Shown piece by piece: positions 23,541 to 32,455 of a DNA stretch of 64,000 bases. The notes beneath the pieces were generated by a model. The model was not told where the DNA came from. It searched no databases and was given only the letters and a program-made list of their open reading frames with translations. Position 1 is the stretch's first letter. Each line of letters begins with the position of its first letter. The DNA comes from Actinomycetospora endophytica (GTDB taxonomy: Bacteria > Actinomycetota > Actinomycetes > Mycobacteriales > Pseudonocardiaceae): assembly GCF_021026375.1 (NCBI RefSeq), contig NZ_JAJNDB010000010.1:62001-126000 (forward strand), in the 5' to 3' direction. Both the position numbers and the translations under genes were made by a program.

Positions 23541-24248
23541 GTGAACGCACCCGCCACGACCGCGCTCGACGAGCCCGTCCGCGCCGCACTCGAGGGGCCG
23601 CACGCGCACCTCGCCGTCCGGCACGGCGCCGCCGTGCGCTACCACCCCGACGTCGCCCCGTTCCTCGCGCCGCCGCGCGACGCGGAGGAGTGGGACGACG
23701 CGGCCACCCTCGCCGGCCCGGGCGGGGTCGTCGTCGTACGCGCCCCCGGTCAGTTGGACCTGCCGGCCGACTGGGAACTCGCCCGCCACCTGCCCGGCGT
23801 GCAGATGGTGCTCGAGCCGGACGCGCCCGCGGCGCACGACGACACCCTCGACGTCCTCGGTGACGACGACGTCGACGACATGCTCGCGCTGGTCGGACGC
23901 ACCCAGCCCGGCCCGTTCGCCCGGCGCACCCACGAGCTGGGCACCTACCTGGGCGTGCACGACGACCTCGTCGGGCTCGTCGCGATGGCCGGTGAGCGGC
24001 TGCGCGTGCCCGGGGCCACCGAGATCAGCGCCGTCTGCACCGACCCGTCCGCCCGTGGCCGCGGCCTCGGCACCCGCCTCGTCCTGGCCATCGCCGCCGG
24101 CATCCGCGCCCGCGGCGAGCTCCCGATCCTGCACGCGTCGGCCGACAACACATCGGCAATCCGGCTCTACGAACAGCTCGGCTTCACGCTGCGCGCCCGG
24201 CCCTCGTTCGAGGCCGTGCGCGCACCACACGAGGAGGCTCGGTCATGA
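23541..24248 (+). CDS. GNAT family N-acetyltransferase
   Basis: The 235-residue protein has a degenerate N-terminal half and a GNAT core in its C-terminal half: EISAVCTDPSARGRGLGTRL (acetyl-CoA loop) and ILHASADNTSAIRLYEQLGF (motif B). It would transfer an acetyl group from acetyl-CoA to an amine or thiol. GTG start; the stop overlaps the next gene (ATGA). In this operon it may N- or O-acetylate an intermediate of organosulfur breakdown, which is inference. Confidence 0.85.
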   Translation: MNAPATTALDEPVRAALEGPHAHLAVRHGAAVRYHPDVAPFLAPPRDAEEWDDAATLAGPGGVVVVRAPGQLDLPADWELARHLPGVQMVLEPDAPAAHDDTLDVLGDDDVDDMLALVGRTQPGPFARRTHELGTYLGVHDDLVGLVAMAGERLRVPGATEISAVCTDPSARGRGLGTRLVLAIAAGIRARGELPILHASADNTSAIRLYEQLGFTLRARPSFEAVRAPHEEARS

Positions 24249-25417
24249 GCACCCCGCCGTTCCACCTGGCCATCGCCCTGGACGGCACCGGCTGGCACCC
24301 GGCGTCCTGGCGCGAACCCGGCGCCCGGCCCGGCGACCAGTTCGGCCCCGAGTTCTGGGTCGACCAGGCCCGCGCGGCCGAGGCCGGCTTCGCGTCGTTC
24401 GTGACGATCGAGGACGGGTTCACCGCCGTGCGGAAACCCTCCGACGAGGGCCGCACCGACCGCTCCGAGGGCCACCTCGACGCCACGCTGATCGCGCAGC
24501 GCGTCGGCCCGGTGACCGAGCACCTCGGGATCGTTCCGACGGTGATCACCACCCACACCGAGCCGTTCCACGTCTCCACCCAGATCGCCACGCTCGACTG
24601 GGTCACGAGCGGGCGTGCCGGCCAGCGGATCAAGGTGTCGGCCGACCCGGCGGAGGCGGCGCTGTTCGGCCGCCGCGACCCGAAGGCCGAGACCCGCGAG
24701 TCGCTGTTCGACGAGACCGCCGACCACGTCGAGGTCCAGCGCGGGCTCTGGGACTCCTGGGAGGACGACGCCGAGATCCGCGACGTCGCGACCGGCCGGT
24801 TCATCGACCGGGAGAAGCTGCACTACATCGACTTCGTCGGCTCGCACTTCGCCGTCCGCGGCCCGTCGATCACGCCGCGCCCGCCGCAGGGCCAGCCGGT
24901 CGTCACCGCGCTCGCGCACGTCGACACCGCCTACCGCCTCGCCGCCCGCGCGGCCGACGTCGTGTTCACGACGCCGGACGGTGCCGGTCGCGACGGCCCC
25001 ACCGGCGACGCGGCGACGACGCTCGCGGCGACCCGGGCCGCCGAGGCCGAGGTCGGGCGCACCGGCGACCCGCTGCTCGTCGTCGGGGACCTGCTCGTCG
25101 TGCTCGACGACGACGCCGCCTCGGCCCGGGCGCACCTCTCGCGGCTCGACGCCGTGGCCCCGCTGCGCTCCGACGCGGCGATCCTCGCCGGGACCGTCGG
25201 GCAGGTCGCCGACACCCTCGAGTCGTGGGCCGCCGCCGGGCTGTCCGGCGCGCGGCTGCGCCCCGCGGTCACCGCGTCCGACCTGCCCCGCATCACCCGC
25301 GAGCTCGCGCCGGAACTGGCCCGCCGCGGCCTGACCCGCAGCGCCTGGGGCGAGCCCGGGACGTTCCGCGACCTGCTCGGACTCCCCCGCCCCGCCGACC
25401 GCTACGCGCACGCGTGA
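24245..25417 (+). CDS. LLM-class flavin-dependent monooxygenase
   Basis: The 390-residue protein has the TIM-barrel luciferase-like pattern: FHLAIALDGTGWHPASWRE, AGFASFVTIEDGF, HLGIVPTVITTHTEPFHVST, LDWVTSGRAGQRIKVSADP, HYIDFVGSHFAVRGPSITPR. It belongs near the NtaA/SnaA/DszA branch, which oxidises amines, sulfones or sulfides with reduced FMN. It overlaps the GNAT gene and is followed 12 bp later by a second NtaA-type enzyme; the two may act in sequence on one substrate. Confidence 0.85.
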   Translation: MSTPPFHLAIALDGTGWHPASWREPGARPGDQFGPEFWVDQARAAEAGFASFVTIEDGFTAVRKPSDEGRTDRSEGHLDATLIAQRVGPVTEHLGIVPTVITTHTEPFHVSTQIATLDWVTSGRAGQRIKVSADPAEAALFGRRDPKAETRESLFDETADHVEVQRGLWDSWEDDAEIRDVATGRFIDREKLHYIDFVGSHFAVRGPSITPRPPQGQPVVTALAHVDTAYRLAARAADVVFTTPDGAGRDGPTGDAATTLAATRAAEAEVGRTGDPLLVVGDLLVVLDDDAASARAHLSRLDAVAPLRSDAAILAGTVGQVADTLESWAAAGLSGARLRPAVTASDLPRITRELAPELARRGLTRSAWGEPGTFRDLLGLPRPADRYAHA

Positions 25418-25429
25418 GAGAGGGCTGAC

Positions 25430-26815
25430 ATGAGCGACAAGCCCCGCAAGCAGATCCACCTCGCCGCGCACTTCCCCGGCGTCAACAACACGACGGTCTG
25501 GGGCGACCCGGCGTCGGGCAGCCACATCGAGTTCTCGTCGTTCCGCCACTTCGCGCAGACCGCCGAGCGCGCGAAGTTCGACTTCCTCTTCCTCGCCGAG
25601 GGGCTGCGCCTGCGCGAGCAGGGCGGCAAGATCTACGACCTCGACGTCATGGGGCGCCCCGACAACGTCTCGATCCTCATGGCGATGGCGGCCGTGACCG
25701 AGCGGATCGGGCTCGCCGGCACCGTCAACTCCACCTTCAACGAGCCGCTCGACGTGGCCCGCAAGCTCGCCTCGCTCGACCACCTCTCGCACGGGCGCGC
25801 CGCCTGGAACGTCGTGACCAGCTGGGACGAGTTCACCGGCGAGAACTTCCGCCGCGGCGGCTACCTGCCCAAGGACAAGCGCTACCTGCGCGCGCAGGAG
25901 ATGCTCTCGACGGCCCAGACGCTCTGGGACTCGTGGGACTCCGACGGCATCGTCGCCGACGCCGCGTCCGGGGAGTTCCTGCGCCGTCCCGACGAGGGCG
26001 CCTTCGACGTGCACTCCGACCAGTTCGACATCTCCGGACGGTTCCCGCTGCCGCGGAGCCCGCAGGGCCGCCCGGTGATCATCCAGGCCGGCGACTCCGA
26101 GGAGGGCCGGGAGTTCGCGGCGGCCTCCGCGGACGCGATCTTCACCCGGCACGCCGAGTTCTCGGCCGGCCAGGAGTTCTACGCGGACGTGAAGGCCCGG
26201 CTGGCGCAGTTCGGCCGCCGTCACGAAGACCTCAAGATCCTCCCGGCCGCGACGTTCGTGCTCGGCGACACCGAGGAGGAGGCCGCCGAGAACGCCCGGC
26301 AGGTGCAGTACCAGCAGGTCGGGCCGCAGACGGCGATCGCGTTCGCCGAGCAGGTGTGGAACCGCGACCTCTCCGACGTCGACCCGGACGGCCCGGTCCC
26401 GAGCTTCGACCCGAAGACCGAGGACGACGTCGACTCCGGCGGCCACATCTCCAAGGGCCGCGCGAGCGTGCGGATGTACCGGGATCCGGTCGCGACGGCG
26501 AACGAGTGGCGTGAGCTCGGTGCGGCCGAGGGCCTGTCGCTGCGCGAGGTGGTGATCCGCAAGAACGGGCGGCACACCTTCGTCGGGACACCGCAGCGCG
26601 TCGCGGACACGATCGATCGCTTCGTGCAGGAGGACGCCTCCGACGGGTTCGTCCTCGTCCCGCACATCACCCCGGGCGGGCTGGACGTGTTCGCCGACCA
26701 GGTGGTGCCGCTGCTGCAGGAGAAGGGCTCGTTCCGCACCGAGTACTCCGGGACGACGTTGCGGGACCACCTGGGACTCGCACCCCTGAGGTCGGACGCG
26801 CTGGCGCAGTCGTGA
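25430..26815 (+). CDS. NtaA/SnaA/DszA-family FMN-dependent monooxygenase
   Basis: The 461-residue length is typical of the NtaA/SnaA/DszA family. Signatures are QIHLAAHFPGVNNTTVWGDP, FDFLFLAEGLRLREQGGK, LASLDHLSHGRAAWNVVTSW, HSDQFDISGRFPLPRSPQGR and PVIIQAGDSEEGREFAA. DszA cleaves dibenzothiophene sulfone and relatives act on nitrilotriacetate or N-acetyl-cysteine-type compounds. With a cystathionine beta-synthase-like gene overlapping its stop, a role in liberating a sulfur compound is likely. GAGAGAGG precedes the ATG. Confidence 0.9.
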   Translation: MSDKPRKQIHLAAHFPGVNNTTVWGDPASGSHIEFSSFRHFAQTAERAKFDFLFLAEGLRLREQGGKIYDLDVMGRPDNVSILMAMAAVTERIGLAGTVNSTFNEPLDVARKLASLDHLSHGRAAWNVVTSWDEFTGENFRRGGYLPKDKRYLRAQEMLSTAQTLWDSWDSDGIVADAASGEFLRRPDEGAFDVHSDQFDISGRFPLPRSPQGRPVIIQAGDSEEGREFAAASADAIFTRHAEFSAGQEFYADVKARLAQFGRRHEDLKILPAATFVLGDTEEEAAENARQVQYQQVGPQTAIAFAEQVWNRDLSDVDPDGPVPSFDPKTEDDVDSGGHISKGRASVRMYRDPVATANEWRELGAAEGLSLREVVIRKNGRHTFVGTPQRVADTIDRFVQEDASDGFVLVPHITPGGLDVFADQVVPLLQEKGSFRTEYSGTTLRDHLGLAPLRSDALAQS

Positions 26816-28155
26816 CGGCGGCCGACTCACTTCTGAGCCTCGTCGGCGGCACCCCGCTGGTGCGGCTCGGCCGGACGGCGCCCGAGGCGGAGGTGCACGC
26901 GAAGCTTGAGTATCTCAACCCGGGCGGGTCGGTGAAGGACCGGGCGGCGCTGGCGATGGTGCTGGACGCCGAGGAGTCGGGGGCGCTGCCGCCGGGCGGC
27001 ACGATCGTCGAGGGCACTTCCGGCAACACCGGGCTCGGCCTCGCCCAGGTCGCGGCGGCGCGGGGGTACTCCTCGCTGTTCGTGCTGCCGGACAAGACCG
27101 CGGTCGAGAAGCTCGACGCCCTGCGCGCGTACGGCGCGGAGATCGTGCTGACGCCGGCCGGGCTCCCCCGCGAGCACCCCGATCACGTCGTCGCCTACGC
27201 GGCCCGCCTCGCCAAGGAGACCGACGGCGGCTGGCTCGCCGACCAGTACGGCAACCCCGCCAACCCGGACGTCCACCGCCGCACCACCGGCCCCGAGATC
27301 TGGGAGGCGACGGCGGGGCGGGTCACCCATCTCGTGTCCACCATCGGCACCGGCGGGACGATCACCGGGACCGGCGAGTACCTGCGGGAGGTGTCGGGCG
27401 GCCGGGTGCAGGTCGTCGGCGCCGACCCGGAGACCAGCCTGTTCAGCGGCGGCGACGGGAGCCCGTTCGCCGTCGAGGCGGCCGGGCACTACTGGCACCC
27501 GCAGACCGTCGACGTCGGCTACCCCGAGGTCTACCGGCCCGACGTCGTCGACCGGGTCCTGCCGATCGGAGACCGCGAGTCGATCCTGACCGCCCGCGCG
27601 CTGGCGCGGACCGAGGGGCTGCTGGTCGGCGGGTCGTCCGGGACGGCGGCCGCCGCGGCGCTGCGGGTCGCGCGCGAGGCGGGGCCGGACGCCGTCGTCG
27701 TCGCGATCCTCCCCGACTCCGGGCGGGCCTACCTGTCGAAGTACCACTCCGAGCAGTGGCTGCGCCGGCAGGGCTTCCTCGACGACGACCGCCCCGGGAC
27801 CCTGGCGTCGCTGGTGTCCACGGTGGTGTCGGTGCCCGTCGGGACGTCGGTGGGCGAAGCGCGGATGGTGCTCGAGTCGTCGGGGCACTCGGCGCTGCCG
27901 GTGGTCCTGGCGGGACGCTCCGACCGGTTTCCGCCGGCGGCGGGCGAGGTACTGGCGCTGCTGCTTCCCGACGACCTGCGCGGGTCGCCCGATGCCGCGG
28001 TGCCGGTTCCGGCGGCTCCGCCGGTCGGGATCGGGACCGGCGAGACGGCGGCCGAGGCGCTGGCGCGGCTCGATCCCGGGGTCTCCGTCGTGCACCTGGT
28101 CCGGGATGCGCGGTTGGCCGGGGTGGTGTCCGTAGGTGCGCTGTCGCGCTTGTGA
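26812..28155 (+). CDS. Cystathionine beta-synthase-like PLP enzyme with C-terminal CBS-type region
   Basis: The 447-residue protein has the fold II core: LLSLVGGTPLVRLG, PLP lysine in NPGGSVKDRAAL (Lys42), phosphate loop EGTSGNTGLGLAQV, STIGTGGTITGTGEYL and GGSSGTAAAAALRVA. After residue 330 a CBS-type tail follows (VSVPVGTSVGEARMVLESSG, HSALPVVLAG). Family members join homocysteine or sulfide with serine-type substrates. GTG overlaps the monooxygenase stop. The last residues GALSRL come from repeat copy 5. Whether it makes cysteine or cystathionine cannot be told. Confidence 0.87.
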   Translation: MTAADSLLSLVGGTPLVRLGRTAPEAEVHAKLEYLNPGGSVKDRAALAMVLDAEESGALPPGGTIVEGTSGNTGLGLAQVAAARGYSSLFVLPDKTAVEKLDALRAYGAEIVLTPAGLPREHPDHVVAYAARLAKETDGGWLADQYGNPANPDVHRRTTGPEIWEATAGRVTHLVSTIGTGGTITGTGEYLREVSGGRVQVVGADPETSLFSGGDGSPFAVEAAGHYWHPQTVDVGYPEVYRPDVVDRVLPIGDRESILTARALARTEGLLVGGSSGTAAAAALRVAREAGPDAVVVAILPDSGRAYLSKYHSEQWLRRQGFLDDDRPGTLASLVSTVVSVPVGTSVGEARMVLESSGHSALPVVLAGRSDRFPPAAGEVLALLLPDDLRGSPDAAVPVPAAPPVGIGTGETAAEALARLDPGVSVVHLVRDARLAGVVSVGALSRL

Positions 28156-28209
28156 GCAGAAATTGACGCTATGACGTCAATTTGTGCTCACGAGCGCGAC
28201 AGCGCACCT
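28133..28209. repeat. TAGGTGCGC palindromic repeat, copy 5
   Basis: Long outer arms: AGGTGCGCTGTCGCGCT (from 28134) pairs with AGCGCGACAGCGCACCT (ending 28209), 17 bp without mismatch. The inner stem is GTGAGCAGAAATTGACG / CGTCAATTTGTGCTCAC with one mismatch. Here the outer TAG is out of frame, and the gene reads into the repeat until the inner TGA at 28153-28155, gaining the tail GALSRL. Confidence 0.88.
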
Positions 28210-28216
28210 CGCGAGC

Positions 28217-28343
28217 GGGGTAGGGAGAACCCTTCCCCGCGACGGCGGGTGTTCCCCGCCCTGCTCGGGGGCGCACACGATCGTTCCGCGATCACGATCG
28301 CGACAGGCTTCTCCCATCACCGAGACGGGGTCGCCGAGGCCCC
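28217..28343 (+). promoter_or_regulatory. Conserved promoter/5' UTR of DUF6777 gene A
   Basis: The block begins GGGGTAGGGAGAACCC, a G-run/C-run dyad, and contains a 48-bp stretch at 28296-28343 that recurs at 32385-32432 with only two mismatches. Both copies precede DUF6777 paralogs at similar distance. The 48-bp stretch includes GCGACAGGCTTCTCCCATCA and GAGACGGGGTC. Conservation beyond the coding region suggests shared regulation. The factor is unknown. Confidence 0.6.
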
Positions 28344-28365
28344 CGGGACACCGAGGAGCCTGGCC

Positions 28366-29922
28366 ATGACGACCTTCGACCCCCGCGCCGTCCACACCTA
28401 CCCCGCCCAGCAGTTCGGCACCCCGCGCGACCCGCGCCTCGCGTCGCAGGGCTTCCCGGGTCAGCAGTTCCCGGGCCCGGTCCCGCCGCCCCCGTCGAAG
28501 CCCCGGCGCCCGCTGGTCGGCAAGATCGTCGCCGGCGTCGTCGCCGCCGGTCTGGTCCTCGGTGGGGCCGGCACCTGGATCGCCCTCTCGGGTTCCCCCG
28601 CCGAGGCCGCCGTGCAGTCGACCTCGTTCGCCGGGGCCAACCCCACCACCAACCCGTTCGGCACCGACGCCCCGCAGGTCGCCGCCGTCGCCGCCACCGG
28701 CCCCCAGTCCGGTGACACGAAGGGCCTCTACGCCGCCACCACCCCGCCGTCGTGCGACACCGCCGACTTCCTGGCTCAGCTCCAGGCCGACCCGGCCAAG
28801 CTCGCCGCCTTCGGGGCCGTGTTCGGCCACGACGCCGCCGACGTCCCCGGCTTCATCAGCACCCTCTCGCCCGTGGTGCTGCGCGCCGCCACCTCGGTCA
28901 CCGACCACCCCTACGCCGACGGCGCCTTCACCGGGCAGCCCGCCGTCCTCGCCGCCGGCACCGCGGTGCTGGTCGATGACCACGGCGCGCCGACCGTCAA
29001 GTGCTTCAACGGCAACCCGCTCACGGCCGGCCCGGAGGCTCCGGGGGCCGTCACCGTCACCCCCACCACGACGGAGATCGTCAGCTTCCAGTTCACGAGC
29101 GTCGACAACAGCCGCGTCGTCGTCGTGGCCCCGCCGAAGGCCGACCCGGAGGCGCTGAAGAAGGCGGCCGACGAGGCCGCCAAGAAGGCCACGCAGTCCC
29201 GCGCCGACGCCGACGCCGCCCGCAAGGACGCCGACGCGGCCCGCCTCAACGCCGACCTGCTCACCGCCGACGCCAAGAACGCCGGCACCGCCTCGGCCGC
29301 CGCCGACGGGAAGCTCTCCGCCGCGAACGACGCCGTCGCCAAGGCGCAGATCGCCCTGACGAACGCGAAGAACGCGACCCCGCCGTTCCCGACCTGGTAC
29401 CTCAACTCGCTGCAGTTCGACCTCGACCGGGCCCACTTCGCGCAGGGCACGGCCAAGGCGGACGCCGACGCCGCCCGGGCGAAGCTGCTGGCCGCCGACC
29501 AGAAGGTCGCCGACGCGAACAAGGCCGCCGACGAGGCCGAGCAGAAGGCCAAGGACCTCGCCGCCCAGGCCCAGAAGGACGCGGACGCCGCGGCCAAGGC
29601 CCAGCAGGCCGCCGGCGAGAAGGACAAGGGCAAGGGCGAGGAGGCCACGAAGGTCGACCACAACCCGACGACGACCGGGCAGACCGGCCAGAAGACGACG
29701 ACCCAGGTCACGAAGAACTGCCAGACCGTCGTCACCGACACGGCCGCCCCGGCGACCTGCGCCCTCCCGACCGGCTCCGCGGACTCCGCCACCAAGGACA
29801 CCACCCCGGCCACCGACTCGAAGACCGAGACCTCAGCCAAGGACACCGGCTCGGCGACCAAGGACTCCGGCTCCACGACGAGCACCTCGAAGACCGACAG
29901 CAAGGAGGGCGCCGAGAAGTGA
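28366..29922 (+). CDS. DUF6777 membrane-anchored protein A with Ala/Lys coiled-coil tail
   Basis: The 518-residue protein has four parts: a Pro-rich cytoplasmic start, one membrane helix (about residues 50-78, VGKIVAGVVAAGLVLGGAG), a DUF6777 domain outside (about 120-222, GLYAATTPPSCDTADFL ... VKCFNGNPLTAG, with two Cys), then a long Ala/Lys/Asp heptad-like coiled coil (about 260-440) and a Thr/Ser-rich low-complexity end. ATG 28366 follows GAGGAG. Paralog B (32456) shares the first 240 residues but has a different tail, so the tails look modular. Function unknown; surface stalk or sensor is possible. Confidence 0.8.
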   Translation: MTTFDPRAVHTYPAQQFGTPRDPRLASQGFPGQQFPGPVPPPPSKPRRPLVGKIVAGVVAAGLVLGGAGTWIALSGSPAEAAVQSTSFAGANPTTNPFGTDAPQVAAVAATGPQSGDTKGLYAATTPPSCDTADFLAQLQADPAKLAAFGAVFGHDAADVPGFISTLSPVVLRAATSVTDHPYADGAFTGQPAVLAAGTAVLVDDHGAPTVKCFNGNPLTAGPEAPGAVTVTPTTTEIVSFQFTSVDNSRVVVVAPPKADPEALKKAADEAAKKATQSRADADAARKDADAARLNADLLTADAKNAGTASAAADGKLSAANDAVAKAQIALTNAKNATPPFPTWYLNSLQFDLDRAHFAQGTAKADADAARAKLLAADQKVADANKAADEAEQKAKDLAAQAQKDADAAAKAQQAAGEKDKGKGEEATKVDHNPTTTGQTGQKTTTQVTKNCQTVVTDTAAPATCALPTGSADSATKDTTPATDSKTETSAKDTGSATKDSGSTTSTSKTDSKEGAEK

Positions 29923-29939
29923 CCTGACCACCCACGACG

Positions 29940-29971
29940 AACGCCCGGCCCCTCAGCAAGGGCCGGGCGTT
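29940..29971 (+). terminator. Strong terminator hairpin after DUF6777 gene A
   Basis: AACGCCCGGCCC (29940-29951) pairs perfectly with GGGCCGGGCGTT (29960-29971) around an 8-base loop, followed by TCTGCTGT. It lies between the convergent DUF6777 gene and the AraC regulator gene and can serve both directions. Confidence 0.87.
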
Positions 29972-29982
29972 CTGCTGTGCGC

Positions 29983-30939
29983 TCAGGCCGAGGCCCACCG
30001 CCGCCGGTAGGCCAGCGGGGACATCCCGAGGCTCGCCCCGAGGTGCGCGCGCAACGACGACGCGCTGCCCAGCCCGGACGCGGCCGCCACCCGGTCCACC
30101 GGCAACGTCGTCGTCTCCAGCAGGTGCCGGGCGTGGACGAGGCGCTGGGCCAGCAGCCAGGCCGCCGGCGAGCGGCCGGTCTCGGCCCGGAACCGTCGGG
30201 TGAAGGTGCGGACGCTCATCGCGGACACGGCGGCCAGGTCGGCCACCGCGATCGGCTCGGCCAGGTGCGCTAGCGCCCAGGCGCGGGCCGCGGCGGTCCC
30301 GCCGTCGCCGCGGCTCTCGGGGACCGGCACGTCGATGAACTGCGCCTGCCCGCCGTCACGCCAGGGTGCGACGACCGCGTGGCGCGCGACCGCGTTCGCG
30401 ACCTCGCTGCCGTGGTCGCGACGCAGCACGTGCAGGCACAGGTCGATCCCCGCAGCGAGTCCGGCCGAGGTCAGCAGGTCGCCCTCGTCGACGAAGAGCA
30501 CGTCCTCGTCGAGCTCGACGGCGGGGAACAGCCGGCGGAACTCGGCGGCGCGGGCCCAGTGCGTCGTCGCGCGGCGGCCGTCCAGGCGCCCGGCGGCGGC
30601 GAGGACGAACGCCCCGGTGCAGATCGACATCCAGCGCGCCCCGGCCGGGACCAGCGCGAGCGCCTCGGCCACCTCGGGCGGCAGGATCCCGTCGCGGCGC
30701 ACCGGGACGCAGTGGGTGCCCGGGACGACCACGGTGTCGGCCTCGGCGAGCGCCTCCGGCCCGTGGTCGAGCTCGAGGCGGTACCCGCTGGTCACCCGCA
30801 CACTGCGCTGGACCCCGCAGACCCGCACGTCGTAGAGCGGTTCGCCGTCGCGCTGCGCCTCGCCGAGGATCTGCGAGGCCATCGGGAGGTCGAACCCGAC
30901 GACGGCGTCGAGCGCCAGGACCGCCACGCGATGCACCAT
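29983..30939 (-). CDS. GlxA-type transcriptional regulator (DJ-1/PfpI domain + AraC HTH)
   Basis: The 318-residue protein has an N-terminal DJ-1/PfpI-like domain (VHRVAVLALDAVVGFDLPMA, WMSICTGAFVLAAAGRLDGR with the nucleophile-elbow Cys) and a C-terminal AraC domain with two HTHs (VADLAAVSAMSVRTFTRRFR and VDRVAAASGLGSASSLRAHL). GlxA-type proteins usually activate catabolic or transport genes. It is divergent from the MFS gene at 31012 with a 72-bp gap, so that transporter is the probable target. Confidence 0.9.
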   Translation of the reverse strand: MVHRVAVLALDAVVGFDLPMASQILGEAQRDGEPLYDVRVCGVQRSVRVTSGYRLELDHGPEALAEADTVVVPGTHCVPVRRDGILPPEVAEALALVPAGARWMSICTGAFVLAAAGRLDGRRATTHWARAAEFRRLFPAVELDEDVLFVDEGDLLTSAGLAAGIDLCLHVLRRDHGSEVANAVARHAVVAPWRDGGQAQFIDVPVPESRGDGGTAAARAWALAHLAEPIAVADLAAVSAMSVRTFTRRFRAETGRSPAAWLLAQRLVHARHLLETTTLPVDRVAAASGLGSASSLRAHLGASLGMSPLAYRRRWASA

Positions 30940-31011
30940 GGCCCGATCTTGGCACATGTCGGCGGTCCGGCCACTGGTTCGGCGGTCACGGGACGACGAA
31001 GGTGATCTCCC

Positions 31012-32313
31012 GTGTCCACCACCACGCCCCCCGTCACGTCGGGCCTGCGCGCGAACACCTGGCCCTGGGCGGTCGCCGTCACCGCCTTCGTCGCCCTCAT
31101 GTGCGCGGCGGGGTTCCGCTCCGCGCCGGGGGTGCTCATCGACCCGCTGCACTCCGAATTCGGCTGGTCGCACGGCACGATCTCGGCGGCGGTGTCGGTC
31201 AACCTGGTCCTCTACGGCGTGATCTCGCCGTTCGCCGCGGCGCTGATGGAGCGCTTCGGGATGCGCCGCGTGGTCACCGTCGGGCTGCTGCTCGTGGCGG
31301 CGGGCAGCGGGCTCACGGTCTTCGTCGACGCGCCGTGGCAGTTGGTGCTGCTGTGGGGCGTCTGCATCGGCGTCGGGACCGGGGCGACCGCGCTCGCGTT
31401 CGTCGCGACGGTGACCGGGCGCTGGTTCGTGCGGCACCGCGGGCTGGTCAGCGGGGTGCTGACGGCGGCGCAGTCCGCGGGCGGGCTGGTGTTCCTCCCG
31501 CTGATGGCCTCGCTGGCGTCGACCCACGGCTGGCGGCCGGCCTCGCTGGTCGTCACCGCCGGGGCGCTGCTGGTGGTGCCGCTGGTCGTGTTCCTGCTGC
31601 GCGACCGGCCGAGCGACGTCGGCACCGTCGCGCTCGGAGCGTCGCCGGTCGACGTTCCGCAGGCACCTGCTGTCTCGAGCGGCGCCGTCCGCCACGCCCT
31701 GACGGTGCTGTGCGACGCGGCCCGGACCGGCCCGTTCTGGCTGCTCGCCGGCGGGTTCGCCATCTGCGGCGCGACGACCGTCGGCCTGGTGAACACCCAC
31801 TTCGTCCCCGCCGCGCACGACCACGGCATGCCGGCGACGACGGCGGCCGGGCTGCTCGCCGTCGTCGGGGTGTTCGACGTCGCCGGGACGATCGCCTCGG
31901 GGTGGTTCACCGACCGCATCGACCCGCGACGGCTGCTGATCGCCTACTACCTGCTGCGCGGCGCGTCGCTGGCCGTGCTCCCGCTGCTGCTCGGGCCGTC
32001 GGCCACCCCGCCGATCTGGGCGTTCATCGTGTTCTACGGCCTGGACTGGGTCGCGACGGTGCCGCCGACGGTGGCTCTGGCCCGCGAGCACTTCGGCGAG
32101 CGCGCGCCGGTCGTCTTCGGCTGGATCTTCGCGTCGCACCAGATCGGGTCGGCGATCGCCGCCCTCGGGGCCGGGCTGCTGCGCGACTCGACCGGCTCGT
32201 ACACCTCGGCGTGGCTGACGGCGGGCGGGCTGTGCGCGGTCGCGGCGGTGCTCTCGCTGCTGGTACCGCGGGCGGCCGCCCGTCCGGCCCGCGTCCCCGT
32301 GGCCGGTGGGTAG
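31012..32313 (+). CDS. MFS transporter, monocarboxylate/OFA-like
   Basis: The 433-residue protein (GTG start) has 12 hydrophobic helices: opening PWAVAVTAFVALMCAAGFRS, EFGWSHGTISAAVSVNLVLY, ALMERFGMRRVVTVGLLLVA and a second half starting near residue 240. The FGWSxGxIS...SVN pattern is typical of oxalate-formate antiporter/monocarboxylate-like carriers. The AraC-type gene next door likely controls it. The stop is 142 bp before DUF6777 gene B. Substrate not evident. Confidence 0.87.
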   Translation: MSTTTPPVTSGLRANTWPWAVAVTAFVALMCAAGFRSAPGVLIDPLHSEFGWSHGTISAAVSVNLVLYGVISPFAAALMERFGMRRVVTVGLLLVAAGSGLTVFVDAPWQLVLLWGVCIGVGTGATALAFVATVTGRWFVRHRGLVSGVLTAAQSAGGLVFLPLMASLASTHGWRPASLVVTAGALLVVPLVVFLLRDRPSDVGTVALGASPVDVPQAPAVSSGAVRHALTVLCDAARTGPFWLLAGGFAICGATTVGLVNTHFVPAAHDHGMPATTAAGLLAVVGVFDVAGTIASGWFTDRIDPRRLLIAYYLLRGASLAVLPLLLGPSATPPIWAFIVFYGLDWVATVPPTVALAREHFGERAPVVFGWIFASHQIGSAIAALGAGLLRDSTGSYTSAWLTAGGLCAVAAVLSLLVPRAAARPARVPVAGG

Positions 32314-32432
32314 GGACAACCCCCGCCCGGCGCTGGGGTGCTCCCCGGGGAGGTCGGGGGCGTACACGCTAGTCGTGCGGGCCCGATCGCGACAGGCTTC
32401 TCCCATCAGCGAGACGGGGTCACCGAGGCCCC
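32311..32432 (+). promoter_or_regulatory. Conserved promoter/5' UTR of DUF6777 gene B
   Basis: The block contains GGTAGGGACAACCCCC (similar to GGGTAGGGAGAACCC at gene A) and the 48-bp stretch 32385-32432 matching 28296-28343 at 46 of 48 positions. It partly overlaps the end of the MFS gene. The match shows that the duplication of the DUF6777 genes included the promoter, or that both respond to one regulator. Confidence 0.6.
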
Positions 32433-32455
32433 GGACCAGCGCCGAGGAGCCTTCC